Source: Streptomyces umbrinus
GTDB taxonomy: Bacteria; Actinomycetota; Actinomycetes; Streptomycetales; Streptomycetaceae
Assembly: GCF_030817415.1 (NCBI RefSeq)
Contig: NZ_JAUSZI010000002.1
Coordinates: 6,510,001 to 6,574,000, forward strand
Length of the DNA stretch: 64,000 nt
Direction: 5' to 3'
The position numbers and the translations under genes were made by a program. The notes beneath the pieces were generated by a model. It was not told the DNA's origin. It saw only the letters and a program-made list of their open reading frames with translations, and ran no database searches. Shown here one piece after another: positions 53,908 to 62,817 of the stretch; the stretch's first letter is position 1; the number at the start of each line of letters is the position of its first letter.

Positions 53908-56277
53908 TCAGGCCGGTGTGTCGTGCAGTGCCGTCGCCGCGACCCGGTCGAAGACCTCGCCGTCCGGCTCCTCGTGGTGAGCGCGCTCGTTGAGGAGGTA
54001 GGCCTGGGCCTCGCCCACGTGGAAGTACATCCCGTGCAGTTCGAGCGCGCCCTCCTGCAGTGCCCGGGCCACGGAGTCGTGCGCCCGCAGATGCTCCAAC
54101 TGCTGCACCACGTTGGTCAGACAGAGCTGCTCGACGGCGTCGGCGGGTGCCCGGCCGGCGATGCGCGTCCAGGGCCGGTCCTTGGCGGCCATCCGCTCCA
54201 GACTGGGCAGCCCGTGCCGCAGCCACCGCTTCAACGGCGTCTGCGCGCCGCCCGGTTCGGTGTTCATCAGCGCCTGCATCGCCCCGCATCCGGAGTGCCC
54301 GCACACGGTGATGGACCGCACCTGCAGCACCTCCACCGCGTACTCGATCGCGGCCGCGACCGAGTCGTCGGCACTCTCCTCGCCGGGCGGCGGTACGAGA
54401 TTGCCGACGTTCCGTACGACGAAGAGGTCGCCCGGGCCGCTGGAAGTGATCATCGACGTGACCAGCCGGGAGTCTGCGCAGGTCAGGAAGAGCTGCGAGG
54501 GCCGCTGCCCCTCCCGCGCGAGCCGGGCCAGCTCACCGCGCACCAGGGGCGCGGTGTTGCGCTGGAACGAGCTGATGCCGCTGGCCAGTTGATGCCCGCT
54601 GCGACGCCCGTCCTGCGGGGCGCTCTCGGGGCGCTCGCAATGGTGGTTGCGCCAGGGCGTCCAGGGCCGGCAGTGGCAGTGCGAGGTCTCTCCGGTGCCC
54701 CCCTGGACGTGGGGCGCGGCCAGCCGGGCCCCCGTCCGTCCGGTCAGCTCGACGGAGCCGCCCTGCGCGAGGTGCGTGCTCTGCCAGTCGTGCAGCGACT
54801 CGTACGCCGCGTGGTCCATGAAGGAGCCGTCCAGCTCGACCACGGCATCGGCCCCCTGGGGCACGAGATGCAGGGTCCGGCTGAGGCGCGGCACGGCGAG
54901 GAACGTCAACTGCCCGCGTACGCGTACGTGGTGGACGCCCGCCGAGTCCACGTCGTGGGTGATCCGGGTGCGGGTGAGCCGGTGCATGGCGACTCCGACG
55001 GCCACGGCGACCCCCAGCAGGACGCCTTCCAGGACGCCGAGGACGACGACGCCGAGGGTCGTGACCGCGTACACCAGCACCTCTCGGTGGCGGGTGACCG
55101 TGCGGATGTGGTGCAGGGACACCATCTGGATTCCGACGGCCATCACCAGGGCGGCGAGCGCGGCGAGGGGGATCAGCTCCAGGACCGGGACCATCAGCAG
55201 CGCGGCGACCACCACCCAGACGCCGTGCAGCATCGTGGAGTTCCGGCTGACCGCTCCCGCCTGCACGTTCGCCGAGCTGCGCACGGCCACGCCCGCGACG
55301 GGGAGCCCGCCGAGCGATCCGGAGACGATGTTGGCGGCGCCCTGTCCGAGCAGCTCGCGGTCGAGGTCGGAGCGCTTCTGCTGGGTCGGCCGCCCGGCCG
55401 TGAGCTTGTCCACGGCGACGGCGCCGAGAAGCGACTGGACGCTGCACACCAGCGTGACGGTGAGCACGGCGGCGGTGATCCCGAGCGCCGGGCCCTCGGG
55501 CAGTCCGGCCAGCGCGTGGCTCCGCCAGGACGGCAGGTCGACCTTGGGCAGGGTGAGCCCGGCGAGCGCCGCCGTGGTGGTGGCCGCGGTGACGGCGACG
55601 AGCGCGGCGGGCACCTTGCGAAGGGCCCGTCCCACGCGTCCGGGGATCCGGGTCCAGGCCAGCAGCAGGACCAGCGTCAGGGCGCTCATGGACAGCGCGG
55701 CCACCTGGGGGTGGGCCAACTGTCCCGGCAGCTCCCGGATGTTGGCGACGACCGAGCTGCGCGGGGAGCCGCCTAGCACGATGTGCAGCTGGGCCACGGC
55801 GATGGTGATGCCGATGCCGGCCAGCATGCCGTGCACGATCGCGGGGCTGACGGCGAGGGCGGAGCGGGCCACGCGCAGGAAGCCCAGGCCGAGTTGGGCG
55901 AGACCGGCGAGGACGGTGATGGCGCAGGTCGTGCGCCAGCCGAACTTCTGGATGAGATCGGCGGTGACCACCGTGAGCCCGGCGGCGGGGCCGCTCACCT
56001 GGAGCGGGGCGCCGCCGAGGCGGCCGGCCACCAGCCCGCCCGCGGCGGCGGCGACGAGCCCCGCCTGCAGCGGGGCCCCGGTGGCGAGGGCGATGCCCAG
56101 GGACAGCGGAAGGGCGATCAGGAAGACGGCGATCGAGGCGGACAGATCGGCGCCGGCGATGCGGGGGACACGGGGGAGCCGGGGGGTTCGGCGGCGGCGC
56201 TCGGGCGGGCTGTGCGGCCGCCCCTCGTCCGGCATGTGCGATGAGTCGTCGGTGCGGGTGGGGACGCAGGCAGGCAT
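53908..56277 (-). CDS. SulP anion transporter fused to beta-carbonic anhydrase
   Basis: A 789-residue fusion. Residues about 40-440 are a SulP transporter (DLSASIAVFLIALPLSLGIALATGAPLQAG, PAAGLTVVTADLI, SLGGLPVAGVAVRSSANV); about 445-545 resemble a STAS domain (VRGQLTFLAVPRLSRTLHLVP, VELDGSFMDHAAYESL); about 575-775 are a beta-carbonic anhydrase with zinc ligands in FLTCADSRLV (about 599) and CGHSGCGAMQAL (about 659). The fusion suggests bicarbonate uptake coupled to CO2 interconversion. It is cytoplasmic on the enzyme side. Single gene, divergent from the lipoprotein. Confidence 0.93.
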   Translation of the reverse strand: MPACVPTRTDDSSHMPDEGRPHSPPERRRRTPRLPRVPRIAGADLSASIAVFLIALPLSLGIALATGAPLQAGLVAAAAGGLVAGRLGGAPLQVSGPAAGLTVVTADLIQKFGWRTTCAITVLAGLAQLGLGFLRVARSALAVSPAIVHGMLAGIGITIAVAQLHIVLGGSPRSSVVANIRELPGQLAHPQVAALSMSALTLVLLLAWTRIPGRVGRALRKVPAALVAVTAATTTAALAGLTLPKVDLPSWRSHALAGLPEGPALGITAAVLTVTLVCSVQSLLGAVAVDKLTAGRPTQQKRSDLDRELLGQGAANIVSGSLGGLPVAGVAVRSSANVQAGAVSRNSTMLHGVWVVVAALLMVPVLELIPLAALAALVMAVGIQMVSLHHIRTVTRHREVLVYAVTTLGVVVLGVLEGVLLGVAVAVGVAMHRLTRTRITHDVDSAGVHHVRVRGQLTFLAVPRLSRTLHLVPQGADAVVELDGSFMDHAAYESLHDWQSTHLAQGGSVELTGRTGARLAAPHVQGGTGETSHCHCRPWTPWRNHHCERPESAPQDGRRSGHQLASGISSFQRNTAPLVRGELARLAREGQRPSQLFLTCADSRLVTSMITSSGPGDLFVVRNVGNLVPPPGEESADDSVAAAIEYAVEVLQVRSITVCGHSGCGAMQALMNTEPGGAQTPLKRWLRHGLPSLERMAAKDRPWTRIAGRAPADAVEQLCLTNVVQQLEHLRAHDSVARALQEGALELHGMYFHVGEAQAYLLNERAHHEEPDGEVFDRVAATALHDTPA

Positions 56278-56602
56278 GGTTCCCGTCTTCCTCCGGGGCT
56301 ACGCGGTCGCTTGGGGCGCGGCCGTGGGTCACGGCGTACAGCGGCGGGATTTCTCAACGCTCGGTAAATGAATCGTAATGGAGAGTAAAGGACGTGTGCG
56401 AAAAAGTAGCGCAAATGGGTCAGTAATTCACTCCAGGGAGTGATTAATCATTTTGATCGGCTTGTCGTGCTAATTCATTCCGGGATCCCTGCGATCTTGG
56501 GGGAGCTGTCGGTTTCTGTCCGTTTTCTCGGGGTTATCCGGGATTTCACCGCACGGAATCCCTTCCGCTTCGGCCCGAATGAAGGAAGAAGGTGGGCGGT
56601 AC
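56278..56602. promoter_or_regulatory. 325-base divergent promoter region, A/T-rich, with TCACTCC-AG-GGAGTGA
   Basis: The gap between the SulP-CA gene and the lipoprotein gene is distinctly A/T-rich from 56350 to 56475. It contains the 7-bp inverted repeat TCACTCC-AG-GGAGTGA at 56428-56443, a plausible operator serving either or both genes. No gene is seen. Confidence 0.45.
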
Positions 56603-57943
56603 ATGGCCACCACTCAGAGGATCGCCGCGGGTGTCACGGCCGCCGCGGCCTGCGCCGCGGCGCTCGCCGGCTGCGGTATCGGTGACACCGGCGTGGAGAA
56701 GGGCGCGCACGGTGACGGCGCTCGCGACGCGACGAAGGCCGCGGGCGCCCCGGCACCCAAGAACGCGGTCCGTCTGATCGGCGACGGCTCCACCGCCTTC
56801 ACCGGCGCGCAGCCGCACCTGCCGCGGCCCGAGCGCCTGAAGCCCGGTCAGAAACCGCCCCAGTTCGTGGTCTTCTCCTGGGACGGGGCCGGCGAGGACA
56901 GCCAGCGGCTGTTCTCGCACTTCCGCAAGGTGGCCAAGGTCAACAACGCGACGATGACGTACTTCCTGAGCGGTGTGTACATGCTTCCGGAGGCGAAGCG
57001 TGAGCTGTACCGGCCGCCGCGGCACTCACCGGGCCGCTCCGACATCGGCTTCAATGACGAGCAGGGCATCCAGGACACCGTGCGGCAACTGCGCGGCGCC
57101 TGGCTCGAGGGCAACGAGATCGGCACGCACTTCAACGGCCACTTCTGCGGCGGCGGGGGCGGCGTGGGCCAGTGGTCGGTCGAGGAGTGGAAGGACGAGA
57201 TCGCCCAGGCCAAGTTCTTCGTCAAGTCCTGGAAGAGCACCACGGGTACGGCGAAGGGCTCCCCGCTGCCCTTCGACTACGACAAGGAACTCATCGGCGC
57301 CCGCACCCCCTGTCTGGAGGGGCGGAAGAACTTCATGCGCGCCGCCCGGGAGCTGGGCTTCCGCTACGACACCAGTGGCGTCAACAACCAGGTCTGGCCC
57401 AAGAAGGAGAAGGGCCTGTGGGACCTGTCGATGCAGCTCGTCCCCGTCCCGGGGCGCGCTTTCGAGACGTTGACCATGGACTACAACTTCCTGGTCAACC
57501 AGTCGGGCGCCACCACCCGGGGCAACCCGGCCAAGCACGCCTACTGGGGCGATCAGATGCGGGACGGCCTGCTCAAGGGCTTCTCTCGCGCCTACAAGGG
57601 CAACCGTGCGCCCCTGATCATCGGCAACCACTTCGAGTCCTGGAACGGCGGCACGTACATGCGCGCCGTCCAGGAGACCATCGAGCGCGTCTGCACCAGG
57701 TCCGAGGTGCGCTGCGTCTCGTTCCGCCAACTCGCCGACTGGCTCGACGTCCAGGACCCGAAGACCCTGGACAGACTCCGTACCCTCAAGGTGGGCGAGG
57801 ACCCGAAGGGCGGCTGGACGTCGTTCCTCACCGAGGAACCTGCCCCGGCCCCCGTCTCCGAGCAGCCGCCCTCGGCCCCCCTCGCCGAGCAGCCCGCCCC
57901 GGCCCCGAAGGGCGTCCCGGGAGCACCGGCGGTCAAGCGGTAG
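56603..57943 (+). CDS. Lipoprotein, polysaccharide-deacetylase-like
   Basis: A 446-residue exported lipoprotein: signal peptide with lipobox LAGC at residues 21-24, an Ala/Gly linker, then a domain with FVVFSWDGAGEDSQRLFSHF, a TYFLSGVYML strand, GNEIGTHFNGHF (deacetylase-like HxxxH region) and TPCLEGRKNFMRAARELGFRYDTSG. The C-terminus is a Pro/Ala repeat (EQPPSAPLAEQPAPAPKG). The NodB-like pattern suggests a cell-wall or exopolysaccharide hydrolase of CE4 fold, but not all metal ligands can be placed. ATG 56603 follows GAAGGAAGAAGG. Confidence 0.8.
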   Translation: MATTQRIAAGVTAAAACAAALAGCGIGDTGVEKGAHGDGARDATKAAGAPAPKNAVRLIGDGSTAFTGAQPHLPRPERLKPGQKPPQFVVFSWDGAGEDSQRLFSHFRKVAKVNNATMTYFLSGVYMLPEAKRELYRPPRHSPGRSDIGFNDEQGIQDTVRQLRGAWLEGNEIGTHFNGHFCGGGGGVGQWSVEEWKDEIAQAKFFVKSWKSTTGTAKGSPLPFDYDKELIGARTPCLEGRKNFMRAARELGFRYDTSGVNNQVWPKKEKGLWDLSMQLVPVPGRAFETLTMDYNFLVNQSGATTRGNPAKHAYWGDQMRDGLLKGFSRAYKGNRAPLIIGNHFESWNGGTYMRAVQETIERVCTRSEVRCVSFRQLADWLDVQDPKTLDRLRTLKVGEDPKGGWTSFLTEEPAPAPVSEQPPSAPLAEQPAPAPKGVPGAPAVKR

Positions 57944-57976
57944 CCCCTGGGGGCGGGCGACCGTACGGCGTGAGGC

Positions 57977-58957
57977 TCAGGCCCTGGCGGCCTCGGCCTC
58001 GCGCAGGACGAACTCGGGGTCGACCTGGGCCGCCAGGTCGGCGCCTGTTCGTTCGTTGCCCCAGGACTGGGCGTTCTTCAGGTGGAAGTGGACCATCTGG
58101 CGCGTGTAGCGCTCCCAGTCGCGCTGCCCGTACGTGGCGTCGGCCGCGGCCTGAAGGGCGCGCAGCGCACGGCGGTTGCCGTCCTCCAACTGCTCGAACC
58201 TGGGCGGGCGGCCCTTCTCCATGGCGCGCACCCAGTCCGAGTGACCGACCGTCAGCAGCAGGTCGTCGCCGACCTCGCCCCTCAGGAAGTCGATGTCGTC
58301 CTGCCCCTGCACCTTGTTGCCGACGACCTTCAGGGTGACGCCGAAGTCGCGCGCGTACTCCTTGTACTGGCGGTAGACGGAGACTCCCTTCCGGGTCGGC
58401 TCGGCGACGAGGAACGTGATGTCGAAGCGGGTGAACATGCCGGACGCGAAGGAGTCCGAGCCCGCCGTCATGTCGACGACGATGTACTCGCTCTGGCCGT
58501 CGACGAGATGGTTCAGGCAGAGCTCCACTGCACCGGTCTTGGAGTGGTAGCAGGACACTCCCAGGTCGGCCTCGGTGAACGGGCCGGTAACCATCAAACG
58601 GACGGTGCCGCCGTCGAGTTCCACGGGCCGCGCACAAGCCTCGTACACCGGGTTGTCCTCGCACACCCGCAGCAGACGGGAGCCCTCGCCGGGCGGGGTC
58701 GTCTTGATCATCGTCTCGGTGGACGTGATGCGCGGGTTGGAACCGCGCAGGTAGTCCTTGATGAGCGCGAGCCGATCGCCCATGGCGGGCAGTCGCTCGG
58801 CCTCCTCGTCGGCGAGGCCGAGCGCGGGCCCGAGGTGCTGGTTGATGTCGGCGTCCACCGCGACGACGGGCGATCCGGTGGACGCGAGGTGGCGCACGAA
58901 GAGCGAGGACAGGGTGGTCTTGCCGCTGCCGCCCTTCCCAACGAAAGCAATTTTCAT
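57977..58957 (-). CDS. MinD/CooC-like deviant-Walker ATPase
   Basis: About 326 residues. P-loop GKGGSGKTT at 7-15 with the deviant Walker Lys, VVAVDADINQHLGPALG (switch I), VMVTGPFTEADLGVSCYHSKTGAVELCLNHLVDG, and IVVDMTAGSDSFASGMFTRFD (switch II). The fold resembles CooC/MinD nickel- or cell-division ATPases. A helical C-terminus follows. Start ATG 58957 (MKIAFVG) or 58963 (MNMKIAF). Divergent from the Fic-like gene, with which it may act. Confidence 0.88.
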   Translation of the reverse strand: MKIAFVGKGGSGKTTLSSLFVRHLASTGSPVVAVDADINQHLGPALGLADEEAERLPAMGDRLALIKDYLRGSNPRITSTETMIKTTPPGEGSRLLRVCEDNPVYEACARPVELDGGTVRLMVTGPFTEADLGVSCYHSKTGAVELCLNHLVDGQSEYIVVDMTAGSDSFASGMFTRFDITFLVAEPTRKGVSVYRQYKEYARDFGVTLKVVGNKVQGQDDIDFLRGEVGDDLLLTVGHSDWVRAMEKGRPPRFEQLEDGNRRALRALQAAADATYGQRDWERYTRQMVHFHLKNAQSWGNERTGADLAAQVDPEFVLREAEAARA

Positions 58958-59057
58958 GTTCATTAAGGTAGCGGTGCGACGGCGTCCGGGGGCCGCCACA
59001 CGTGAAGAAGACCACTCATTAGTGGGGTGCGGGCCTGGTGTGCGTAGGGTCGTACTC

Positions 59058-59909
59058 ATGAGTACGACAGGTGGGAACGCCGACCCGCTCGCGGCGCTGG
59101 GGTCGCTGCCCGGCGTGGCCGAATCCGTGGAGTCCGTGCGCAAGGCCGTGGACCGGGTCTACGGGCACCGCATCATGCGGCGCCGCAGCAACGCGATCAC
59201 CTCGGAGGCGGCGCTGCGCGGCGCGCGCGGTTCCGCGGCGCTGTCCGGTGCCGACTGGGCCCTCGAAGAGGTGCGCCGGCGGGCCGACTTCAGCGGCGAC
59301 GACGAGGCCCGCGTGGTGGGCTCCGCGCTCAGGCTGACCGCCGAGGCGGGCCAACTCCTGTCCATCTGGCGGCAGTCGCCCCTTCGGGTACTGGCGCGGC
59401 TGCACCTGGTGGCCGCCGCCGACAAGGGGGACGCGGTCGGGCGTCCACGACTGGACGGCGAATCCGTCACCGAGACAGCCGCGGCCGCCGCCGCGGGACC
59501 GCCGTTGATCGGACTTCCGCTGCCGGACGCGGCCGAGGTCGAGGGCCGTCTCGACGGTCTGGCGCGGCTGGTCGTCGCGGGGGGTTCCGCACCCGCCCTG
59601 GTGACCGCCGCGATCGTGCACGGCGAACTCCTCGCGCTGCGCCCCTTCGGTTCCCACAACGGCCTGGTCGCGCGCGCGGCCGAACGCATCGTCCTGGTCG
59701 GCAGCGGCCTCGACCCCAAGTCCGTCTGCCCGGCGGAGGTCGGTCACGGGGAACTGGGCCGCGCGGCCTACGCCTCGGCCTTCGAAGGCTATGTCTCCGG
59801 CACTCCGGAGGGCATGGCCACCTGGATCGCCCACTGCGGCAAGGCGATCGAACTCGGCGCAAGGGAGTCGACTGCGGTGTGCGAGGCGCTTCAGCGAGGG
59901 GCTGCGTAG
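59058..59909 (+). CDS. Degenerate Fic-like protein
   Basis: A 283-residue protein. The segment HGELLALRPFGSHNGLVARAAERIVLVGSGLDPKSV near residue 187 resembles the Fic motif HxFx(D/A)GNGRxxR in layout (HxxxxxLRPFGSHNGLVARA), but the catalytic His-Phe and Gly-Asn-Gly core are altered. An N-terminal helical region (SEAALRGARGSAALSGADWALEEVRRRADF) is typical of the Streptomyces orthologues, often labelled oxidoreductase without basis. Possible loss of AMP-transfer activity. Divergent from the ATPase. Confidence 0.65.
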   Translation: MSTTGGNADPLAALGSLPGVAESVESVRKAVDRVYGHRIMRRRSNAITSEAALRGARGSAALSGADWALEEVRRRADFSGDDEARVVGSALRLTAEAGQLLSIWRQSPLRVLARLHLVAAADKGDAVGRPRLDGESVTETAAAAAAGPPLIGLPLPDAAEVEGRLDGLARLVVAGGSAPALVTAAIVHGELLALRPFGSHNGLVARAAERIVLVGSGLDPKSVCPAEVGHGELGRAAYASAFEGYVSGTPEGMATWIAHCGKAIELGARESTAVCEALQRGAA

Positions 59910-59925
59910 GGCTTGTGGGCTCCTG

Positions 59926-59942
59926 AAGGGCCCCTGGCCCTT
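59926..59942 (+). terminator. AAGGGCC-CCT-GGCCCTT hairpin
   Basis: A 7-bp stem 16 bases after the Fic-like stop. Probable terminator; reinforced by a stronger hairpin at 59980. Confidence 0.6.
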
Positions 59943-59979
59943 GAAGCACTGGACCTTGAAAATGCCCCTGAACAGGGTT

Positions 59980-60006
59980 GCGGCGGTACGGGGTCCGTAC
60001 CGCCGC
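59980..60006 (+). terminator. GCGGCGGTACGG-GGT-CCGTACCGCCGC hairpin
   Basis: A perfect 12-bp stem with a three-base loop, 70 bases after the Fic-like stop. Together with 59926 it forms a tandem terminator. Confidence 0.75.
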
Positions 60007-60305
60007 TGGCATGTCCACCCGGTTACCAAGCGTCCTCGAGATATTGCCCATCAGGTCGGGAACTGTTGCCCGTCGCCTGGTGCGGCTGGCCCGTAATCGA
60101 CGGGTCGACGTCGCGTGGGTGCCCGGTGTTCATGCGCGGTCCGTGGGGCCTCGGTTGCGTTTGAAGGTAATCCTCTCGGATGTCCTTGGTCTCGCGGGCC
60201 GTTAACCCCTTTGTACTCCAGGTCCGGAGGAAGCGGAACCCCTCGCTGTACTTCTTTACTTTTGGGGGCAAAGGTGGTGAATCGGGCGCATCCGCGGCTC
60301 GTGGA

Positions 60306-61130
60306 TCACGCGGCTGCCGCGCGCCGACGGCTCGCGTACCAGACCAGACCCGCCGTGGCGGCCGCCGCTCCTATGGCCGCGGCGGCGACGAGGGCCGGCC
60401 GGGGCGGCACCGACAGCCGCTGCTTCAGCCGGACCGGGTGGTGGAAGTCGAGGATGGGCCACCCGCGCGCGGTGGCCTCGCGGCGCAGTGCGCGATCGGG
60501 GTTCACGGCGTGCGGATGGCCGACCGCCTCGAGCATCGGGATGTCGGTCGCCGAGTCGCTGTAGGCGTAGCAGCGTGAGAGGTCGTACCCCTCGGACGCG
60601 GCCAGCTCCTTGACGGCCTCGGCCTTCGTCGGGCCGTACGCGTAGTACTCCACCTCGCCCGTGAAGCAGCCGTCGTCGCCCACGATCATCCGGGTCGCCA
60701 CCACCCGGTCCGCGCCGAGCAGTTCGCCGATGGGTTCGACGACCTCGGCCCCCGACGTGGAGACGATCACGACGTCCCGCCCGGCGATGTGGTGCTCCTC
60801 GATGAGGGACGCGGCCTCGTCGTAGATGATCGGATCGATCAGGTCGTGAAGGGTCTCGGCGACGATTTCCTTCACTTGTTGGACGTTCCAGCCACGGCAC
60901 AGCGCCGACAGGTACTCACGCATCCGCTCCATCTGGTCGTGGTCGGCGCCGCCCGCGAGGAAGACGAACTGGGCGTATGCGGTGCGTAGCACCGCCCGGC
61001 GGTTGATCAGACCGCCTTGGTAGAACGACTTGCTGAAGGTGAGCGTGCTCGACTTCGCAATGACCGTCTTGTCCAGGTCAAAGAAGGCCGCTGTGCGGGG
61101 CAAGGAGTGGTTTTCCACGGGGTCGAGCAT
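60306..61130 (-). CDS. HAD-IB family phosphatase with C-terminal membrane helix
   Basis: A 274-residue HAD hydrolase. Motif I FFDLDKTVI with D18 and D20, motif II in VIVSTSGAEVVEPIG, Lys in YGPTKAEAVKELA, motif III YSDSATDIPMLEAVG. The C-terminus ends in a single hydrophobic helix (ALVAAAAIGAAAATAGLVWYASRRR). It belongs to the SerB/CicA-like group; substrate unknown. In S. coelicolor the gene at this place has been called a morphological-differentiation protein. It is divergent from the 6C RNA. Confidence 0.9.
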   Translation of the reverse strand: MLDPVENHSLPRTAAFFDLDKTVIAKSSTLTFSKSFYQGGLINRRAVLRTAYAQFVFLAGGADHDQMERMREYLSALCRGWNVQQVKEIVAETLHDLIDPIIYDEAASLIEEHHIAGRDVVIVSTSGAEVVEPIGELLGADRVVATRMIVGDDGCFTGEVEYYAYGPTKAEAVKELAASEGYDLSRCYAYSDSATDIPMLEAVGHPHAVNPDRALRREATARGWPILDFHHPVRLKQRLSVPPRPALVAAAAIGAAAATAGLVWYASRRRAAAA

Positions 61131-61224
61131 ATGCGCCCGCCATTCGGGCTAGTGTGGGGCGCGTGGGTTTGCCTGAGAGGGCTCTCGGGTACACCATGGA
61201 AGTCACGGATCGTTCGCGACCGTG

Positions 61225-61305
61225 CTAACCCGGTCCGGCTCCTCCCCCCCCGAGTCAGACCGTGGGGACGACCCCCGCTCTCCCCCCCGGCGGGGGTCGT
61301 CGCAT
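61225..61305 (+). ncRNA. 6C RNA
   Basis: Two hairpins with C-rich loops, the definition of 6C RNA. Hairpin 1 (61232-61261) has stem GGTCCGGCTC/GAGTCAGACC and a loop of CTCCCCCCCC; hairpin 2 (61267-61301) has stem GACGACCCCCGC/GCGGGGGTCGTC and a loop containing CCCCCCC. The C runs are on the plus strand, fixing the orientation. In S. coelicolor 6C lies at this same position, next to the HAD phosphatase gene (from memory), and is linked to development. The second hairpin probably doubles as its terminator. Confidence 0.9.
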
Positions 61306-61488
61306 GTCCGGGTGGGTTTTCAACCTTATTTTTTCGAACGCCGGGCCCTGTTGTGCGGGCTGCGGCGTTCCTCTGCGTCTGCACAGGATTCGTAACTGTG
61401 GGTAGTCGTCGGCCTGCTCTAAGAGAGTCGTACAGCAGTCACTCATCGGTCACCGGTTTGGGTGAAGGCGATATTCACAACCGTCGAG

Positions 61489-61497
61489 TTGTCCACA
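61489..61497 (+). promoter_or_regulatory. Perfect DnaA-box match TTGTCCACA
   Basis: Exact match to the Streptomyces DnaA box, with a weaker AGATCCACA at 61509-61517 in the same gap between the 6C RNA and ssd. It may tie ssd expression to replication; there is no origin cluster. Confidence 0.4.
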
Positions 61498-61713
61498 GTT
61501 ATCGACCAAGATCCACACGATTTCCTGGATCGCTGCACCGTGATTCCAACGCGCACCGCTCGCGGAAGTTCATGGCCGGTTCCGATTGTCCGGCGGCTAT
61601 GGCCGGTTCGTATCGGCGGTTCATATGGAGGGCCGGTTGCCGGTTCTTCGCGCGGGCGGGAATCGCGGGGCCGCAGGGGCGCCGTGAGGAAGCAGCGAAG
61701 GGGGCTGGAGATC

Positions 61714-62817
61714 GTGGCGGGAGCAATCACACACGACCGGCTGTCGGCCGCCGAGGGGCGGCAGGGCGGACCGTTGATCGTCACGGAGGACGCGGATCTG
61801 CTGGACGACCTGCTGCGGCTGTGCGCCGCGGCCGGCGCCCGGCCCGAGGTCCACCACGGGGTGCCGGAGCGCGGCGGCGGCTGGGAGACGGCACCTCTGG
61901 TGCTCGTCGGCGACGATGCCGCGCGACGGGTGCGGGGAGCCGCGCGCAGACGCGGCGTGGTGTTGGTGGGGCGGGATCAGGACGATTCCGGGGTCTGGCG
62001 GAGGGCCGTGGAGATCGGCGCCGACCATGTTCTGCTGCTGCCGGATGGCGAACAATGGTTGGTCGACCGGATCGCCGACGTGGCCGAGGGAGTCGGTCCG
62101 CCGGCCCTCACCGTCGGCGTGATCGGCGGTCGCGGCGGCGCCGGATCCTCCACGCTCGCCTGCGCGCTCGCGGTCATCTCGGCGCGCCAGGGAAGGCGCA
62201 CACTCCTTGTCGACGCGGATCCGCTGGGCGGCGGACTCGATGTACTCCTCGGCGGAGAGGCCGCCGAGGGCCTGCGCTGGCCGGACTTCGCCGCGTCGCA
62301 CGGCCGGGTCGGCGGCGGCGCCCTGGAGGAGTCGCTGCCCTCGTTGCACGCCCTCCGGATCCTCAGCTGGGACCGCGGCGACTGCGTCAACATCGCACCC
62401 GAGGCCGTCCGGGCCGTGCTGGCCGCCGCCCGGCGGCGAGGCGGGGCAGTGGTCGTGGACCTGCCGCGCCGGATCGACGAAGGGGTCGCCGAGGCCCTCG
62501 CCCAGGTGGACCTGGGCCTGCTCGTGGTCCCCGCCGAGCTGCGCGCCGTCGCGGCGGCCGGGCGGGTGGCGTCCGCGGTCGGCATGGTCCTGAAGGACCT
62601 GCGCGTCGTGGTGCGCGGACCGTACGCGCCCGGTCTGGACGACCGGGAGGTCGCCCGACTGCTCGGCCTCCCGCTGGCCGGCGAAGTCCCGGTGGAGACG
62701 GGTCTGTTGGCGGCCCAGGAGCGAGGGGCACCGCCCGGCGCGGAAGGCCGAGGGCCACTGGCCCGCTTCTGCTCGACGTTCTGGGAGCGGACGGCTGTGG
62801 CGGGAGGGGGCGTATGA
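61714..62817 (+). CDS. ssd: Septum site-determining protein Ssd (CpaE/MinD-like)
   Basis: A 367-residue MinD-superfamily protein. N-terminal region with GPLIVTEDADLLDDLLRLCAAAGARPEV, then a P-loop-like GGRGGAGSSTLACALAV near 138, LLVDADPLGGGLDVLLGGE and LVVDLPRRID-type switch II (seen as VVVDLPRRIDE), and a C-terminal PVETGLLAAQERG. It is named septum site-determining (Ssd) in actinobacteria and is paired with a TadA-like ATPase, suggesting pilus-type or septum-related assembly. GTG 61714 is chosen for GGAG at 61707-61710; an upstream frame to 61462 lacks family similarity. Confidence 0.88.
   Translation: MAGAITHDRLSAAEGRQGGPLIVTEDADLLDDLLRLCAAAGARPEVHHGVPERGGGWETAPLVLVGDDAARRVRGAARRRGVVLVGRDQDDSGVWRRAVEIGADHVLLLPDGEQWLVDRIADVAEGVGPPALTVGVIGGRGGAGSSTLACALAVISARQGRRTLLVDADPLGGGLDVLLGGEAAEGLRWPDFAASHGRVGGGALEESLPSLHALRILSWDRGDCVNIAPEAVRAVLAAARRRGGAVVVDLPRRIDEGVAEALAQVDLGLLVVPAELRAVAAAGRVASAVGMVLKDLRVVVRGPYAPGLDDREVARLLGLPLAGEVPVETGLLAAQERGAPPGAEGRGPLARFCSTFWERTAVAGGGV

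Larger units (their letters stand above)
59910..60305. other. 396-base convergent gap
   Basis: Contains two hairpins just after the Fic-like gene and then no recognisable gene; an 82-codon minus frame at 60023-60271 lacks family features and is not called. The last part holds a weak T-rich stretch near 60250. Confidence 0.5.

Noticed and set aside
53725..55776. A 683-codon plus-strand frame opposite the SulP-CA gene
   Set aside because: Antisense shadow; the minus-strand frame has clear transporter and enzyme motifs.
61160..61200. A TPP riboswitch suggested by GCCTGAGAGG
   Set aside because: The second conserved TPP segment (CUGAUCUGGAUAAUGCC type) is missing, and the next gene is not thiamine-related.
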